Positions 1 through 5,477 of a DNA stretch of 10,410 nucleotides are shown here, piece by piece (position 1 is the stretch's first letter; each line of letters begins with the position of its first letter). The position numbers and the translations under genes are program-made. A model generated the notes under the pieces. It searched no databases, was not told where the DNA came from, and saw nothing but the letters and a program-made list of their open reading frames with translations. Origin of the DNA: Candidatus Berkelbacteria bacterium (GTDB lineage Bacteria; Patescibacteriota; UBA1384; JAHJRZ01); contig JAPLVI010000070.1 in the NCBI GenBank assembly GCA_026397195.1, positions 1 to 10,410 on the forward strand, written 5' to 3'.

Positions 1-3
1 AAA

Positions 4-477
4 GTGAAAACCCTATGTATTATTGAAAGAAATAACCAAATTCTTTTAGGAATGAAAAAGAGGGGATTTGGCGAGGGCTGGTGGAACGGCTTTGGCGGCA
101 AGGTTGAAGAGGGAGAAGAGATTGAGGAGGCGGCGATTCGAGAAACGAGAGAAGAGGTTGGCATTAAAGTTCAAAAGATAGAGAAGCGGGGGATGATTTT
201 ATTTCATTTTGAGGATGACCCTGACCCGATTGAAATGCATATTTTTGCCGTGCTTGAGTCAGAGGGGGAACCAAAAGAATCAGAGGAGATGAAACCAGAG
301 TGGTTTGATAAAGACAAGATGCCATATGAAAATATGTGGCCGGCAGACAGGGAATGGTTGCCTATGTATTTAGAGGGAAAATACTTTGGGGGAGATGTAA
401 ATTTTACTCAAGATAAAGAAGTTATTAGTTTTGATATTCACGAGGTCACGCCACAAGCAATTGAGAAAAAAGGTTAG
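4..477 (+). CDS. MTH1-like NUDIX hydrolase (8-oxo-dGTP/oxidised purine dNTP pyrophosphatase)
   Basis: Predicted to hydrolyse oxidised purine nucleoside triphosphates to monophosphates, cleaning the dNTP pool. The 157-residue product carries a NUDIX box at residues 32-54 (G32, E38, R46-E47, E50-E51, G53), with Thr48 where an aliphatic residue is usual. It resembles human MTH1 more than E. coli MutT: LLGMKKRGFG (14-23), WNGFGGK (27-33) and the C-terminal stretch around MWPADREW (111-118). MTH1 uses Trp117, Asp119 and Asp120 to read the base; here the equivalents are Trp112, Ala114 and Asp115, so one of the two aspartates is missing. The start is GTG at base 4, which aligns well with the family N-terminus, but the frame is open to base 1, so an earlier start outside the window is possible. 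Length is near that of MTH1 (156). The family call is firm; the exact substrate is inferred. Confidence 0.88.
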   Translation: MKTLCIIERNNQILLGMKKRGFGEGWWNGFGGKVEEGEEIEEAAIRETREEVGIKVQKIEKRGMILFHFEDDPDPIEMHIFAVLESEGEPKESEEMKPEWFDKDKMPYENMWPADREWLPMYLEGKYFGGDVNFTQDKEVISFDIHEVTPQAIEKKG

Positions 478-488
478 CTTGATTAATT

Positions 489-529
489 CCCTGCCCTATT
501 AACCTAAAAATTCGTTTTAGAGGACAGGG
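489..529. repeat. Imperfect inverted repeat between the NUDIX and nucleotidase genes
   Basis: The arms CCCTGCCCT (489-497) and AGGACAGGG (521-529) pair over 9 positions with one mismatch around a 23-base loop. A GC palindrome GGGCGCCC follows at 530-537. There is no T-tract, so a simple intrinsic terminator is not supported. The motif GAGGACAG at 520-527 recurs at 2273-2280, inside the hairpin cluster, hinting at a dispersed repeat. I see no gene in 478-586. Confidence 0.35.
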
Positions 530-586
530 GGGCGCCCACAATCCTGCTTGCTCCAACCCCCTTCACAATAAAAACTAATATATATC

Positions 587-1477
587 ATGAAAAACATCGT
601 CATCCCCGACCGGGAAAAATTAGATAGAATCCGGGCAGCCATTGCCGAAGGCGGTGCGGCTAATTTGCATGTTTTGGCTGATTTTGACCGCACTTTAACC
701 AGGGCGTTTGTCAATGGTGAAGAAGTAACTTCGATTATGGCAATTTTGCGCGATGAAAATTATATGACTCCCGATTATCCGGAAAAGGCGAAAGCTTTAT
801 TTGACGAGTATCATCCGATTGAAGTTGATACAAAAGTTCCACTTGAGCAAAAGAAAAAAGCAATGGGAGAATGGTGGCGCAAACATTTTGATTTGCTGAT
901 TGCATCAGGCATGAACAAAAGAGATTTGGCCAAAATATTAACTTCAAGCAAAATTCAATTTCGCGAAGGAACTGTTGAAATGCTTAGGTATTTACATGAG
1001 CAAGGAATCCCGATAGTAATTTTATCTTCCAGCGGCCTGGGTGAGGAGATAATTTCTATGTATTTAGAAAAAGAGGGCTGCCTCTATGATAATATTCATA
1101 TTGTCGGCAATGCTTTTAAATGGGATGAAGCAGGCAACGTGATTGGAGTGAAGGAGCCGATAATTCATGTGGCAAACAAGGATGAAACTGCACTTTCAGG
1201 TAGGCCTTTTTATCCTCAAATTCAGAAGAGAAGAAACGTAATTTTGCTGGGTGATAATATTGAGGATAATGGCATGGTGGCGGGATTTGATTATGAAAGT
1301 CTACTGCGGGTAGGTTTTCTAAATAAAAATGTAGATGAAAATTTGCCAGATTATCAAGCAAATTTTGATGTAGTAGTTACTAACGACGGCGATATGAGTT
1401 TTGTCAATGAATTAGTCCATGAATGCGCTGAAGGCCGTGAAGGACATGAAGGTAGTGGGGAGGTAGAACAAAAATAG
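587..1477 (+). CDS. Pyrimidine 5'-nucleotidase, UMPH-1 / cytosolic 5'-nucleotidase III type (HAD superfamily)
   Basis: A 296-residue HAD phosphatase predicted to dephosphorylate pyrimidine nucleoside monophosphates (UMP, CMP) in the cytoplasm. HAD motif I is DFDRTLT (32-38) with Asp32 as nucleophile and Asp34 as acid/base. Motif II is SSSG (147-150). Motif IV is GDNIED (222-227), followed by GFDYESLLRVGFLN (233-246). The segment between motifs I and II, with YHPIEVD (75-81) and EWWRKHFDLL (95-104), matches the UMPH-1 cap. Length is close to human NT5C3 (about 297). The last 16 or so residues are Gly/Glu-rich and look non-conserved. No clear Shine-Dalgarno precedes the ATG. The stop lies 3 bases from that of the convergent gene at 1481-2158. 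The family is more familiar in eukaryotes, with bacterial members; the natural substrate here is inferred. Confidence 0.88.
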   Translation: MKNIVIPDREKLDRIRAAIAEGGAANLHVLADFDRTLTRAFVNGEEVTSIMAILRDENYMTPDYPEKAKALFDEYHPIEVDTKVPLEQKKKAMGEWWRKHFDLLIASGMNKRDLAKILTSSKIQFREGTVEMLRYLHEQGIPIVILSSSGLGEEIISMYLEKEGCLYDNIHIVGNAFKWDEAGNVIGVKEPIIHVANKDETALSGRPFYPQIQKRRNVILLGDNIEDNGMVAGFDYESLLRVGFLNKNVDENLPDYQANFDVVVTNDGDMSFVNELVHECAEGREGHEGSGEVEQK

Positions 1478-1480
1478 TTC

Positions 1481-2158
1481 TCAAAAATATATGGAGAGGG
1501 CTTTATAGAGAAGATAAAATCCAAAGCCGAAAAGGATGACCATATTGATGTATTTGCCGTAATTGGTGATGGCAAAGTGAATCGGATCCAGGATTTTTTT
1601 GGCCATTTTTGGCCAAAAGCCATAAACTACCACCGGCAAAACGATGGGCAGCATAAAAAAGAAGCCGCAAAAAAGAGTTAGCAATAATTTTTGCATAGAT
1701 GAAACATCTGATTGCCCGATTTCTTTGGTGGCAGCAAAATAAAAAACAATTGAACTCAAATTAAGCATATTTAAAACAAATCCCAAGAGTGCCCACTTTA
1801 AGAGATGCTTTTGGCCGAATTCCTGTGCTTGTTTTTTGTTTTCTTCCTCTTCTTGTCTTTCTTGTGTTGGTTTCTTGAAAATTGCCCTAACACCGAGAAT
1901 TAAAAGAATCAATCCCAGAATTAAATCAACCCAAAAGGTTACAGTTGAAGGATGTCTGCCTCCCGGGATTGATTTGCCGATATAAAGGCCGATAAAACCC
2001 AGAATTACTACGGCAATCGCCATGCCGATTAAAAAAGAAATTGCCCGTCCCAGGGGGCTTTTTTTGTTGGTAAGAATGACGAGCATGACGCTCAAAACAA
2101 CCGGAGAGATCATTTCACCAAGCGCCAAGGGAAATATTTTAGCTAGAAGCAAAAGCAT
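1481..2158 (-). CDS. GAP/SfLAP-family integral membrane protein, LysE-like exporter fold
   Basis: A 225-residue protein with about six hydrophobic segments (residues 3-28, 36-62, 74-93, 117-142, 157-180, 201-222). A charged loop rich in Glu, Gln and Lys (95-116) divides it into two halves. The N-terminus LALGEMISPVVLSVMLVILT (11-30) matches the first helix of the GAP/Sap (sulfolipid-addressing protein-like) branch of the LysE superfamily, which has Pro in helix 1 and a repeated three-helix layout. Members are thought to export or flip small molecules or lipids; no substrate can be read here. It converges on the nucleotidase gene with 3 bases between the stops and no terminator. An extended -10 element lies only about 9 bases before the ATG, so the mRNA may be almost leaderless. 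The small membrane protein at 2345-2632 lies upstream on the same strand, separated by the inverted-repeat cluster. Confidence 0.72.
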   Translation of the reverse strand: MLLLLAKIFPLALGEMISPVVLSVMLVILTNKKSPLGRAISFLIGMAIAVVILGFIGLYIGKSIPGGRHPSTVTFWVDLILGLILLILGVRAIFKKPTQERQEEEENKKQAQEFGQKHLLKWALLGFVLNMLNLSSIVFYFAATKEIGQSDVSSMQKLLLTLFCGFFFMLPIVLPVVVYGFWPKMAKKILDPIHFAITNYGKYINMVILFGFGFYLLYKALSIYF

Positions 2159-2166
2159 TTGCTTCT

Positions 2167-2175
2167 ATTTTAACA
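2167..2175 (-). promoter_or_regulatory. Extended -10 promoter element for the GAP-family gene
   Basis: On the minus strand the sequence reads TGTTAAAAT, an extended -10 (TGn plus TAAAAT). No -35 match stands 17 bases upstream. The predicted start of transcription is about base 2160, only a couple of bases before the ATG at 2158, and no Shine-Dalgarno fits between. This suggests a leaderless or near-leaderless transcript. Supported by motif only. Confidence 0.4.
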
Positions 2176-2184
2176 TCTATTATT

Positions 2185-2233
2185 AATTTCCGCCGAAAAC
2201 TGTACTCATTAGGGATAGATTAAGGCGGAAATT
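2185..2233. repeat. Inverted repeat 1 of a five-member cluster
   Basis: A perfect 10-bp arm pair, AATTTCCGCC (2185-2194) and GGCGGAAATT (2224-2233), encloses 29 bases. It is the outermost member, on the side next to the GAP-family gene, and the loosest because of its long loop. Confidence 0.6.
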
Positions 2234-2245
2234 GGGGAAAGGGGT

Positions 2246-2267
2246 CGGGAAAACGGGAGTTTTCCCG
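2246..2267. repeat. Inverted repeat 2 of the cluster
   Basis: A perfect 9-bp hairpin: CGGGAAAAC (2246-2254), loop GGGA, GTTTTCCCG (2259-2267). No T-tract follows on either strand, so a standard intrinsic terminator is not indicated. Confidence 0.75.
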
Positions 2268-2279
2268 TGGAGGAGGACA

Positions 2280-2298
2280 GCCCCGCCAAAGGCGGGGC
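2280..2298. repeat. Inverted repeat 3 of the cluster (GC-rich)
   Basis: A perfect 8-bp hairpin: GCCCCGCC (2280-2287), loop AAA, GGCGGGGC (2291-2298). It is preceded by GAGGACAG (2273-2280), which also occurs at 520-527. The GC-rich stem stands out in this AT-rich part of the window. Confidence 0.8.
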
Positions 2299-2299
2299 G

Positions 2300-2320
2300 T
2301 TAGGAACCGAGGGTTCCTAA
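2300..2320. repeat. Inverted repeat 4 of the cluster
   Basis: A perfect 9-bp hairpin: TTAGGAACC (2300-2308), loop GAG, GGTTCCTAA (2312-2320). It begins one base after repeat 3 ends and directly abuts repeat 5. Confidence 0.8.
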
Positions 2321-2350
2321 AAGTGAAGATGCAGCGCTGCATCTTCACTT
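2321..2350. repeat. Inverted repeat 5: perfect 30-bp palindrome overlapping a stop codon
   Basis: The arm AAGTGAAGATGCAGC (2321-2335) is followed with no spacer by its exact reverse complement (2336-2350). Bases 2345-2350 are also the last Lys codon and the TGA stop of the small membrane protein gene on the minus strand. A 30-bp perfect palindrome is very unlikely by chance and forms a strong hairpin in RNA from either strand. Confidence 0.9.
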
Positions 2351-2632
2351 GAAGCAATAGAGAATAAAGCCGGTAAAGGCGATTGAGGAGGCGATAACTA
2401 AAAAAATTAAGAGCCTGTTTTGAATTCTGGGAATTTTGTAATTTTGCGAGAGGCGCAAAATGGTAATCCAAATAATCACCCAGATGAAAATGGCGGAGGG
2501 GGCATATTTTGAAGCCAGCTTTAGATTTTCTGAAATAAGAGATAAAAGTGGCACAATAATCGTCAATGCCGTAAAAATGAGGGCAGCGATAAAAAGAATT
2601 TTGTTTATCCGTTTTCGTTTTTCATTGTCCAT
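2345..2632 (-). CDS. Small membrane protein of unknown function
   Basis: A 95-residue protein with a basic N-terminus (MDNEKRKRINK) and three hydrophobic segments at roughly residues 12-34, 44-60 and 74-93. ATG at 2632 is preferred; an in-frame TTG at 2644 would add four residues, but neither has a convincing Shine-Dalgarno. I do not recognise a family. The coding frame is plausible because hydrophobic segments alternate with charged loops as in a real membrane protein. The last Lys codon and the stop lie inside the 30-bp palindrome, so that repeat may have supplied or moved the C-terminus. A 19-base inverted repeat lies just upstream of the start. Confidence 0.6.
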   Translation of the reverse strand: MDNEKRKRINKILFIAALIFTALTIIVPLLSLISENLKLASKYAPSAIFIWVIIWITILRLSQNYKIPRIQNRLLIFLVIASSIAFTGFILYCFK

Positions 2633-2644
2633 AGCAAAATCCAA

Positions 2645-2663
2645 ACACCAAAATTTTTGGTGT
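2645..2663. repeat. Short AT-rich palindrome upstream of the small membrane protein gene
   Basis: ACACCAAAA (2645-2653), one central T, TTTTGGTGT (2655-2663): a perfect 9-bp inverted repeat. It sits 12 bases upstream of the ATG at 2632 on the minus strand. The one-base centre favours a DNA-binding dyad (operator) over an RNA hairpin, but no regulator is known. Confidence 0.45.
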
Positions 2664-2743
2664 CAGGATAAATATTATCACGAAATAATTATTAAGTAAA
2701 TTTAGATTTTTAATGTTTGATGTTATTAATCTCATCCTTCCTT

Positions 2744-2770
2744 TTGAATTAGGTAAAAATCGGGTATAAT
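2744..2770 (+). promoter_or_regulatory. Promoter for the small-membrane-protein/PEBP run
   Basis: A perfect -10 TATAAT lies at 2765-2770, with a -35-like TTGAAT at 2744-2749 (spacing 15, a little short). Transcription would start near 2777, in or beside the ribosome-binding site AAAGGA (2776-2781), giving a very short leader. It probably serves 2787-2963, 2984-3232 and 3229-3669. Confidence 0.55.
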
Positions 2771-2786
2771 TAATTAAAGGAATTTT

Positions 2787-2963
2787 ATGGCAGAAGAAAA
2801 AACCAAAGATGACAAAAACATGGGCGCTTTATTTATTCCCGCGGGGATTTTAATCGGTATGGGAATTGGCTTTTTAACAGATAATTTGCCCGCCTGGCTT
2901 TTTATTGGTTTAGGCGCCGGCTTTCTTGGTTTTAGCATCACTTATATTTTCAAAAAGAAATAG
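2787..2963 (+). CDS. 58-residue two-helix membrane protein
   Basis: ATG at 2787 is preceded by AAAGGA with 5-base spacing and by a perfect -10 box. The 58-residue product begins with a charged segment (MAEEKTKDDKN), then has two glycine-rich hydrophobic stretches (about 13-31 and 35-54) with the turn TDNLPA (31-36), and ends in the basic tail KKK. The Gly-rich helices (GILIGMGIGF, GLGAGFLGF) suggest tight helix packing or oligomerisation. I do not recognise the family; small proteins of this shape are common in CPR genomes. It is 20 bases upstream of the next membrane protein gene and is probably co-transcribed with it. Confidence 0.65.
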   Translation: MAEEKTKDDKNMGALFIPAGILIGMGIGFLTDNLPAWLFIGLGAGFLGFSITYIFKKK

Positions 2964-2983
2964 GAAATTATTAGTAGAGAGAG

Positions 2984-3232
2984 ATGAAAAAAACGCTGTA
3001 TATTATTTTTGGCGGTGTTTTAGGCGTATTTGTTTCTATTTTTATTCATGCCATGATTGAAGAAATTATTCTTTGGCAGGCAGCGAAGACGGGCACGGAG
3101 TTGAAATGGACAGAACTTTTTGGCAAGCAAGCCTGCGTTTTGCCGCTGTGGCTTATAATTTTACTACCCATTTTGGGTATTATTTTCGGCGTGTTTTTAG
3201 GAAATTATTTGTTTAAAAAGGAGAAAAAATGA
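2984..3232 (+). CDS. Small two-helix membrane protein, unknown function
   Basis: An 82-residue protein with hydrophobic segments at about 4-28 and 52-76, a central soluble loop with KTGTELKWTELFGKQAC (36-52), and a basic tail KKEKK. The purine-rich GAGAGAG precedes the ATG. Its stop overlaps the start of the PEBP gene (ATGA at 3229-3232), so the two are probably translationally coupled. No family is recognised. Confidence 0.65.
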   Translation: MKKTLYIIFGGVLGVFVSIFIHAMIEEIILWQAAKTGTELKWTELFGKQACVLPLWLIILLPILGIIFGVFLGNYLFKKEKK

Positions 3233-3669
3233 AAATTTACTCCCCGGTTTTCAAAAATGGCAGTCCTATCCCTGCTAAATATACTTGCGACGGCGGGGAT
3301 GTTATTCCGCCTTTAAAGTTTGAAGAAATTCCCGAAGAAGCAAAAAGCTTGGCTATCATCTACCAGGATCCCGACTCCCCCAACGGCGATTTTGTCCATT
3401 GGATTATTTTTGACATTGGCCCTCAACTTGCGGAAATTAAAGAGGGAGAAGTGCCGGCTGGAGCGATTGAGGGGACAAATGATTTTGGCAATTCAAATTA
3501 TGGGGGTCCCTGTCCGAGTTCAGGCAGCCATCGTTATGTTTTTAAGCTTCATGCCCTAGATATAAAACTAGGCTTAACGGCACAAGCAACCAAAAATGAA
3601 TTCAGAAATGCGCTTGAAAACCATATTTTAGCAGAAGCTGAGGTAATTGGGACTTATCAAAGGCAATAA
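3229..3669 (+). CDS. PEBP-family protein, YbhB/YbcL type
   Basis: A 146-residue phosphatidylethanolamine-binding-protein homologue of the compact bacterial/archaeal YbhB/YbcL group. Family motifs are DPDSP (47-51), VHW (56-58), NYGGPCP (90-96) and the block GSHRYVFKLHALD (99-111). The DPDxP Asp residues and His57 line the anion-binding pocket known from PEBP structures. No signal peptide is present, so it is cytoplasmic. The biochemical role of bacterial members is poorly defined; they are often labelled Raf-kinase-inhibitor-like by homology only. The gene overlaps the upstream membrane protein gene by 4 bases. Confidence 0.92.
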   Translation: MKIYSPVFKNGSPIPAKYTCDGGDVIPPLKFEEIPEEAKSLAIIYQDPDSPNGDFVHWIIFDIGPQLAEIKEGEVPAGAIEGTNDFGNSNYGGPCPSSGSHRYVFKLHALDIKLGLTAQATKNEFRNALENHILAEAEVIGTYQRQ

Positions 3670-3683
3670 TCTCTTGACAGGTC

Positions 3684-3692
3684 TGATATAAT
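3684..3692 (+). promoter_or_regulatory. Extended -10 promoter for the Cys-rich small protein
   Basis: TGATATAAT at 3684-3692 is an extended -10 with a perfect TATAAT. A perfect TTGACA lies at 3674-3679, only 7 bases before TATAAT, too close to act as its -35 in a sigma-70 promoter. Transcription would start near 3699, giving a leader of about 22 bases before the ATG at 3721. Confidence 0.5.
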
Positions 3693-3720
3693 CAATAAGT
3701 AATAGCAAATAACTAATTCT

Positions 3721-3867
3721 ATGGATAAATGCGAAAAATGCGGCATGCCGGTTGACGAGATGACTAAATGTTCTTGCGAAGTAAAAGTTTGCTATCATTG
3801 TTGTTCTTGTGAACCAGAATGCAAATGCGGCTGCAAGGAAAAAGAAGAAAAGGAAAAGGCAAAATAA
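3721..3867 (+). CDS. 48-residue cysteine-rich, probably metal-binding protein
   Basis: ATG at 3721 opens a 48-codon frame ending TAA at 3865-3867. The product has 11 cysteines (4, 7, 17, 19, 24, 27, 28, 30, 34, 36, 38) and His26, then a highly charged Lys/Glu tail (39-48). The N-terminal CEKCGMP resembles a zinc-knuckle half, while the CXC/CC spacing in 17-38 resembles metallothionein-like chelators. It has its own extended -10 promoter, and the preceding PEBP gene ends 51 bases upstream. Cysteine density this high is very unlikely in a chance frame, which supports it as a real gene. Function beyond binding zinc or a soft metal cannot be read. It could also be a short zinc-ribbon protein. Confidence 0.72.
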   Translation: MDKCEKCGMPVDEMTKCSCEVKVCYHCCSCEPECKCGCKEKEEKEKAK

Positions 3868-3895
3868 TATTTCTTGATATTTTAGATATTTTAGA

Positions 3896-3916
3896 TTTGA
3901 TTGTTGAATAATCAAA
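3896..3916 (+). terminator. Weak AT-rich hairpin after the Cys-rich gene
   Basis: TTTGATT (3896-3902), loop GTTGAAT, AATCAAA (3910-3916): a 7-bp stem followed within a few bases by TTTT (3921-3924). This is a weak intrinsic terminator at best. The nearby direct repeat GATATTTTA (3876-3884 and 3885-3893) shows how low in complexity the spacer is. Confidence 0.3.
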
Positions 3917-3937
3917 ACTGTTTTAGTATTTAAAAAT

Positions 3938-4474
3938 ATGAAAAAACGAATATTTATAGCTATTAATATTTCAGATAATCTCAAAAAAGAGATTAAAAAA
4001 TTTCGGCAAAAATATAATAGTTTGCCTGTTCGTTGGATGCCGGACGAAAATTTACATCTTACTCTAATGCCTCCCACCGAGTTTGATGATAATCAGATTG
4101 TGGCTATAATTGAGAAATTAAAAGAGCTTGAAGGAGTTTTCGGGCCAATTAGGATTGAATTTCAACGAGTCACCTTTGGGCCTAATCCAATTCACCCAAG
4201 ACTTATCTGGGCAGAAGGGGCAGATAACCCCAAGTTAGCTGAGCTTAAAAATAAAATAACCCAGAAATTAGGTTATAATCAAAAAGACAAGCGACCTTTT
4301 CGACCACATCTAACGCTGGCTCGTTTCCGATCACAAGATTATCAAATATTTCTCCAAAAAAGACTGGATAAGGAGGTAGATTGGTCATTGACGGCAGATT
4401 CTTTTAGCATAATTCAATCGGAGCTGAAAAGCGATGGGGCAGTCTATACTAAATTAGATGAAATAGATTTATGA
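3938..4474 (+). CDS. thpR: RNA 2',3'-cyclic phosphodiesterase (2'-5' RNA ligase-like, 2H superfamily)
   Basis: A 178-residue 2H phosphoesterase. The two signature HxTx motifs are HLTL (40-43) and HLTL (124-127, continuing AR); the paired histidines and threonines form the active site. The family hydrolyses 2',3'-cyclic phosphate ends of RNA to 2'-phosphate and was first detected as a 2'-5' RNA ligase. Other family features are the N-terminal strand RIFIAINI (4-11), RWMPDENLHLT (32-42) and KRPFRPHLTLAR (118-129). It is a cytoplasmic RNA repair/processing enzyme. Its stop overlaps the start of the ddl gene by ATGA (4471-4474), indicating translational coupling, although no functional link is known. 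Confidence 0.92.
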   Translation: MKKRIFIAINISDNLKKEIKKFRQKYNSLPVRWMPDENLHLTLMPPTEFDDNQIVAIIEKLKELEGVFGPIRIEFQRVTFGPNPIHPRLIWAEGADNPKLAELKNKITQKLGYNQKDKRPFRPHLTLARFRSQDYQIFLQKRLDKEVDWSLTADSFSIIQSELKSDGAVYTKLDEIDL

Positions 4475-5403
4475 GAGGAAAAATCAAAGTTGGGCTAATA
4501 TATGGCGGGGCATCTTTTGAACACCAAGTTTCCAAAATGACCGCCAAATCGATCGAGCAAAATATTGATAGGTCCCTTTTTGAGATCATTAAAATTTATA
4601 TTGATAAAAAAGGAAAATTTAATTGCATGCTTTTAAAAGATATTGATATTGCTTTTTTAGCCGTCCACGGTCCAAATTGCGAGGATGGAAAGCTGCAGTC
4701 ATATTTAGAGAAAAAAGGGATAAAATATACTGGTTCCAGAATTGAAACATCAAAAATAAACATGGACAAGATTCGGATGCATAAAGCGTTCAATGATGAA
4801 GGTATAAATACTGTAAAGTATTTAGGATTTAAGAAGAACCAAACAAAAGCCAAGATTGGGGAAAAAATTGACGAAGAAATTGGTTTTCCCTGTGTTATTA
4901 AGCCCAATAATACAGGTTCATCAATTGGCATTTCAAAAGTCGAAGATTTTAATGGTTTAAGAAGAGCAATCAGCCTTGCTTTTATATATGATAAGAAAAT
5001 AATTATTGAGGAAGCGATTGAAGAACCTCGCGAACTTGAAATTGCCGTTTTAGGCAATAAAAGACTGATTCTTTCCGAACCCGGAGAAATTTTAGCTCAC
5101 GGTAGGGTTTATTCTTATCAATCAAAGTATTTTAGACCTTTTAAAACAAAAACCGTGGCCGAGAATTTAAAGAAAGGTCAGATTAATCAAATAAAGGAAA
5201 TGGCGCGTAAAGCATACTTGGTTACTGGTTGCCGAGGATATGCCAGAATTGATTTTTTTCGGGCAAAAGACGGAGAAATTTACATTAACGAGATAAATAC
5301 CTTGCCCGGATTTACTAAAATTTCTATGTTTCCCAAAATGATGGCGGCTAAGGGGATAAAATATAAGGATTTGATCACCAGGATAATAAATTTAGTTCTC
5401 TAG
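4471..5403 (+). CDS. ddl: D-alanine--D-alanine ligase
   Basis: A 310-residue ATP-grasp enzyme that joins two D-alanines for the peptidoglycan pentapeptide. Visible family features are GGASFEHQVS (12-21, with Glu17 binding the first D-Ala), HGPNCEDGKLQ (66-76), the ATP-grasp loop IKPNNTGSSIG (143-153), the omega-loop region YSYQSKY (214-220), ARIDFF (258-263) and NEINTLPGFT (273-282). Arg259, Asp261, Glu274 and Asn276 match the substrate and Mg2+ ligands of DdlB. The Tyr in the omega loop favours D-Ala over D-Lac as second substrate. Cys70 replaces a glycine common in the HGxxGEDG motif. Length is as in E. coli DdlB. The start codon overlaps thpR. It implies that the host makes its own cell wall. 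Confidence 0.95.
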   Translation: MRGKIKVGLIYGGASFEHQVSKMTAKSIEQNIDRSLFEIIKIYIDKKGKFNCMLLKDIDIAFLAVHGPNCEDGKLQSYLEKKGIKYTGSRIETSKINMDKIRMHKAFNDEGINTVKYLGFKKNQTKAKIGEKIDEEIGFPCVIKPNNTGSSIGISKVEDFNGLRRAISLAFIYDKKIIIEEAIEEPRELEIAVLGNKRLILSEPGEILAHGRVYSYQSKYFRPFKTKTVAENLKKGQINQIKEMARKAYLVTGCRGYARIDFFRAKDGEIYINEINTLPGFTKISMFPKMMAAKGIKYKDLITRIINLVL

Positions 5404-5477
5404 AAATAGATTTAGTATTTTACTTTTTGACTCTTCTTTTATATTTGAAAAAATATAGTGTCCTCAACTGAAAAAAA

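Noticed and set aside
2185-2350. CRISPR array
   Set aside because: The repeats are inverted, differ from each other and have no regular spacers.
2220-2471. Minus-strand frame through the inverted-repeat cluster
   Set aside because: The frame translates the hairpins and overlaps the better-supported small membrane protein; it has no recognisable features.
3628-4077. Minus-strand open frame across the Cys-rich gene and the thpR start
   Set aside because: It runs antisense to conserved thpR motifs and the hydrophobic Phe-rich product is typical of antisense AT-rich DNA.
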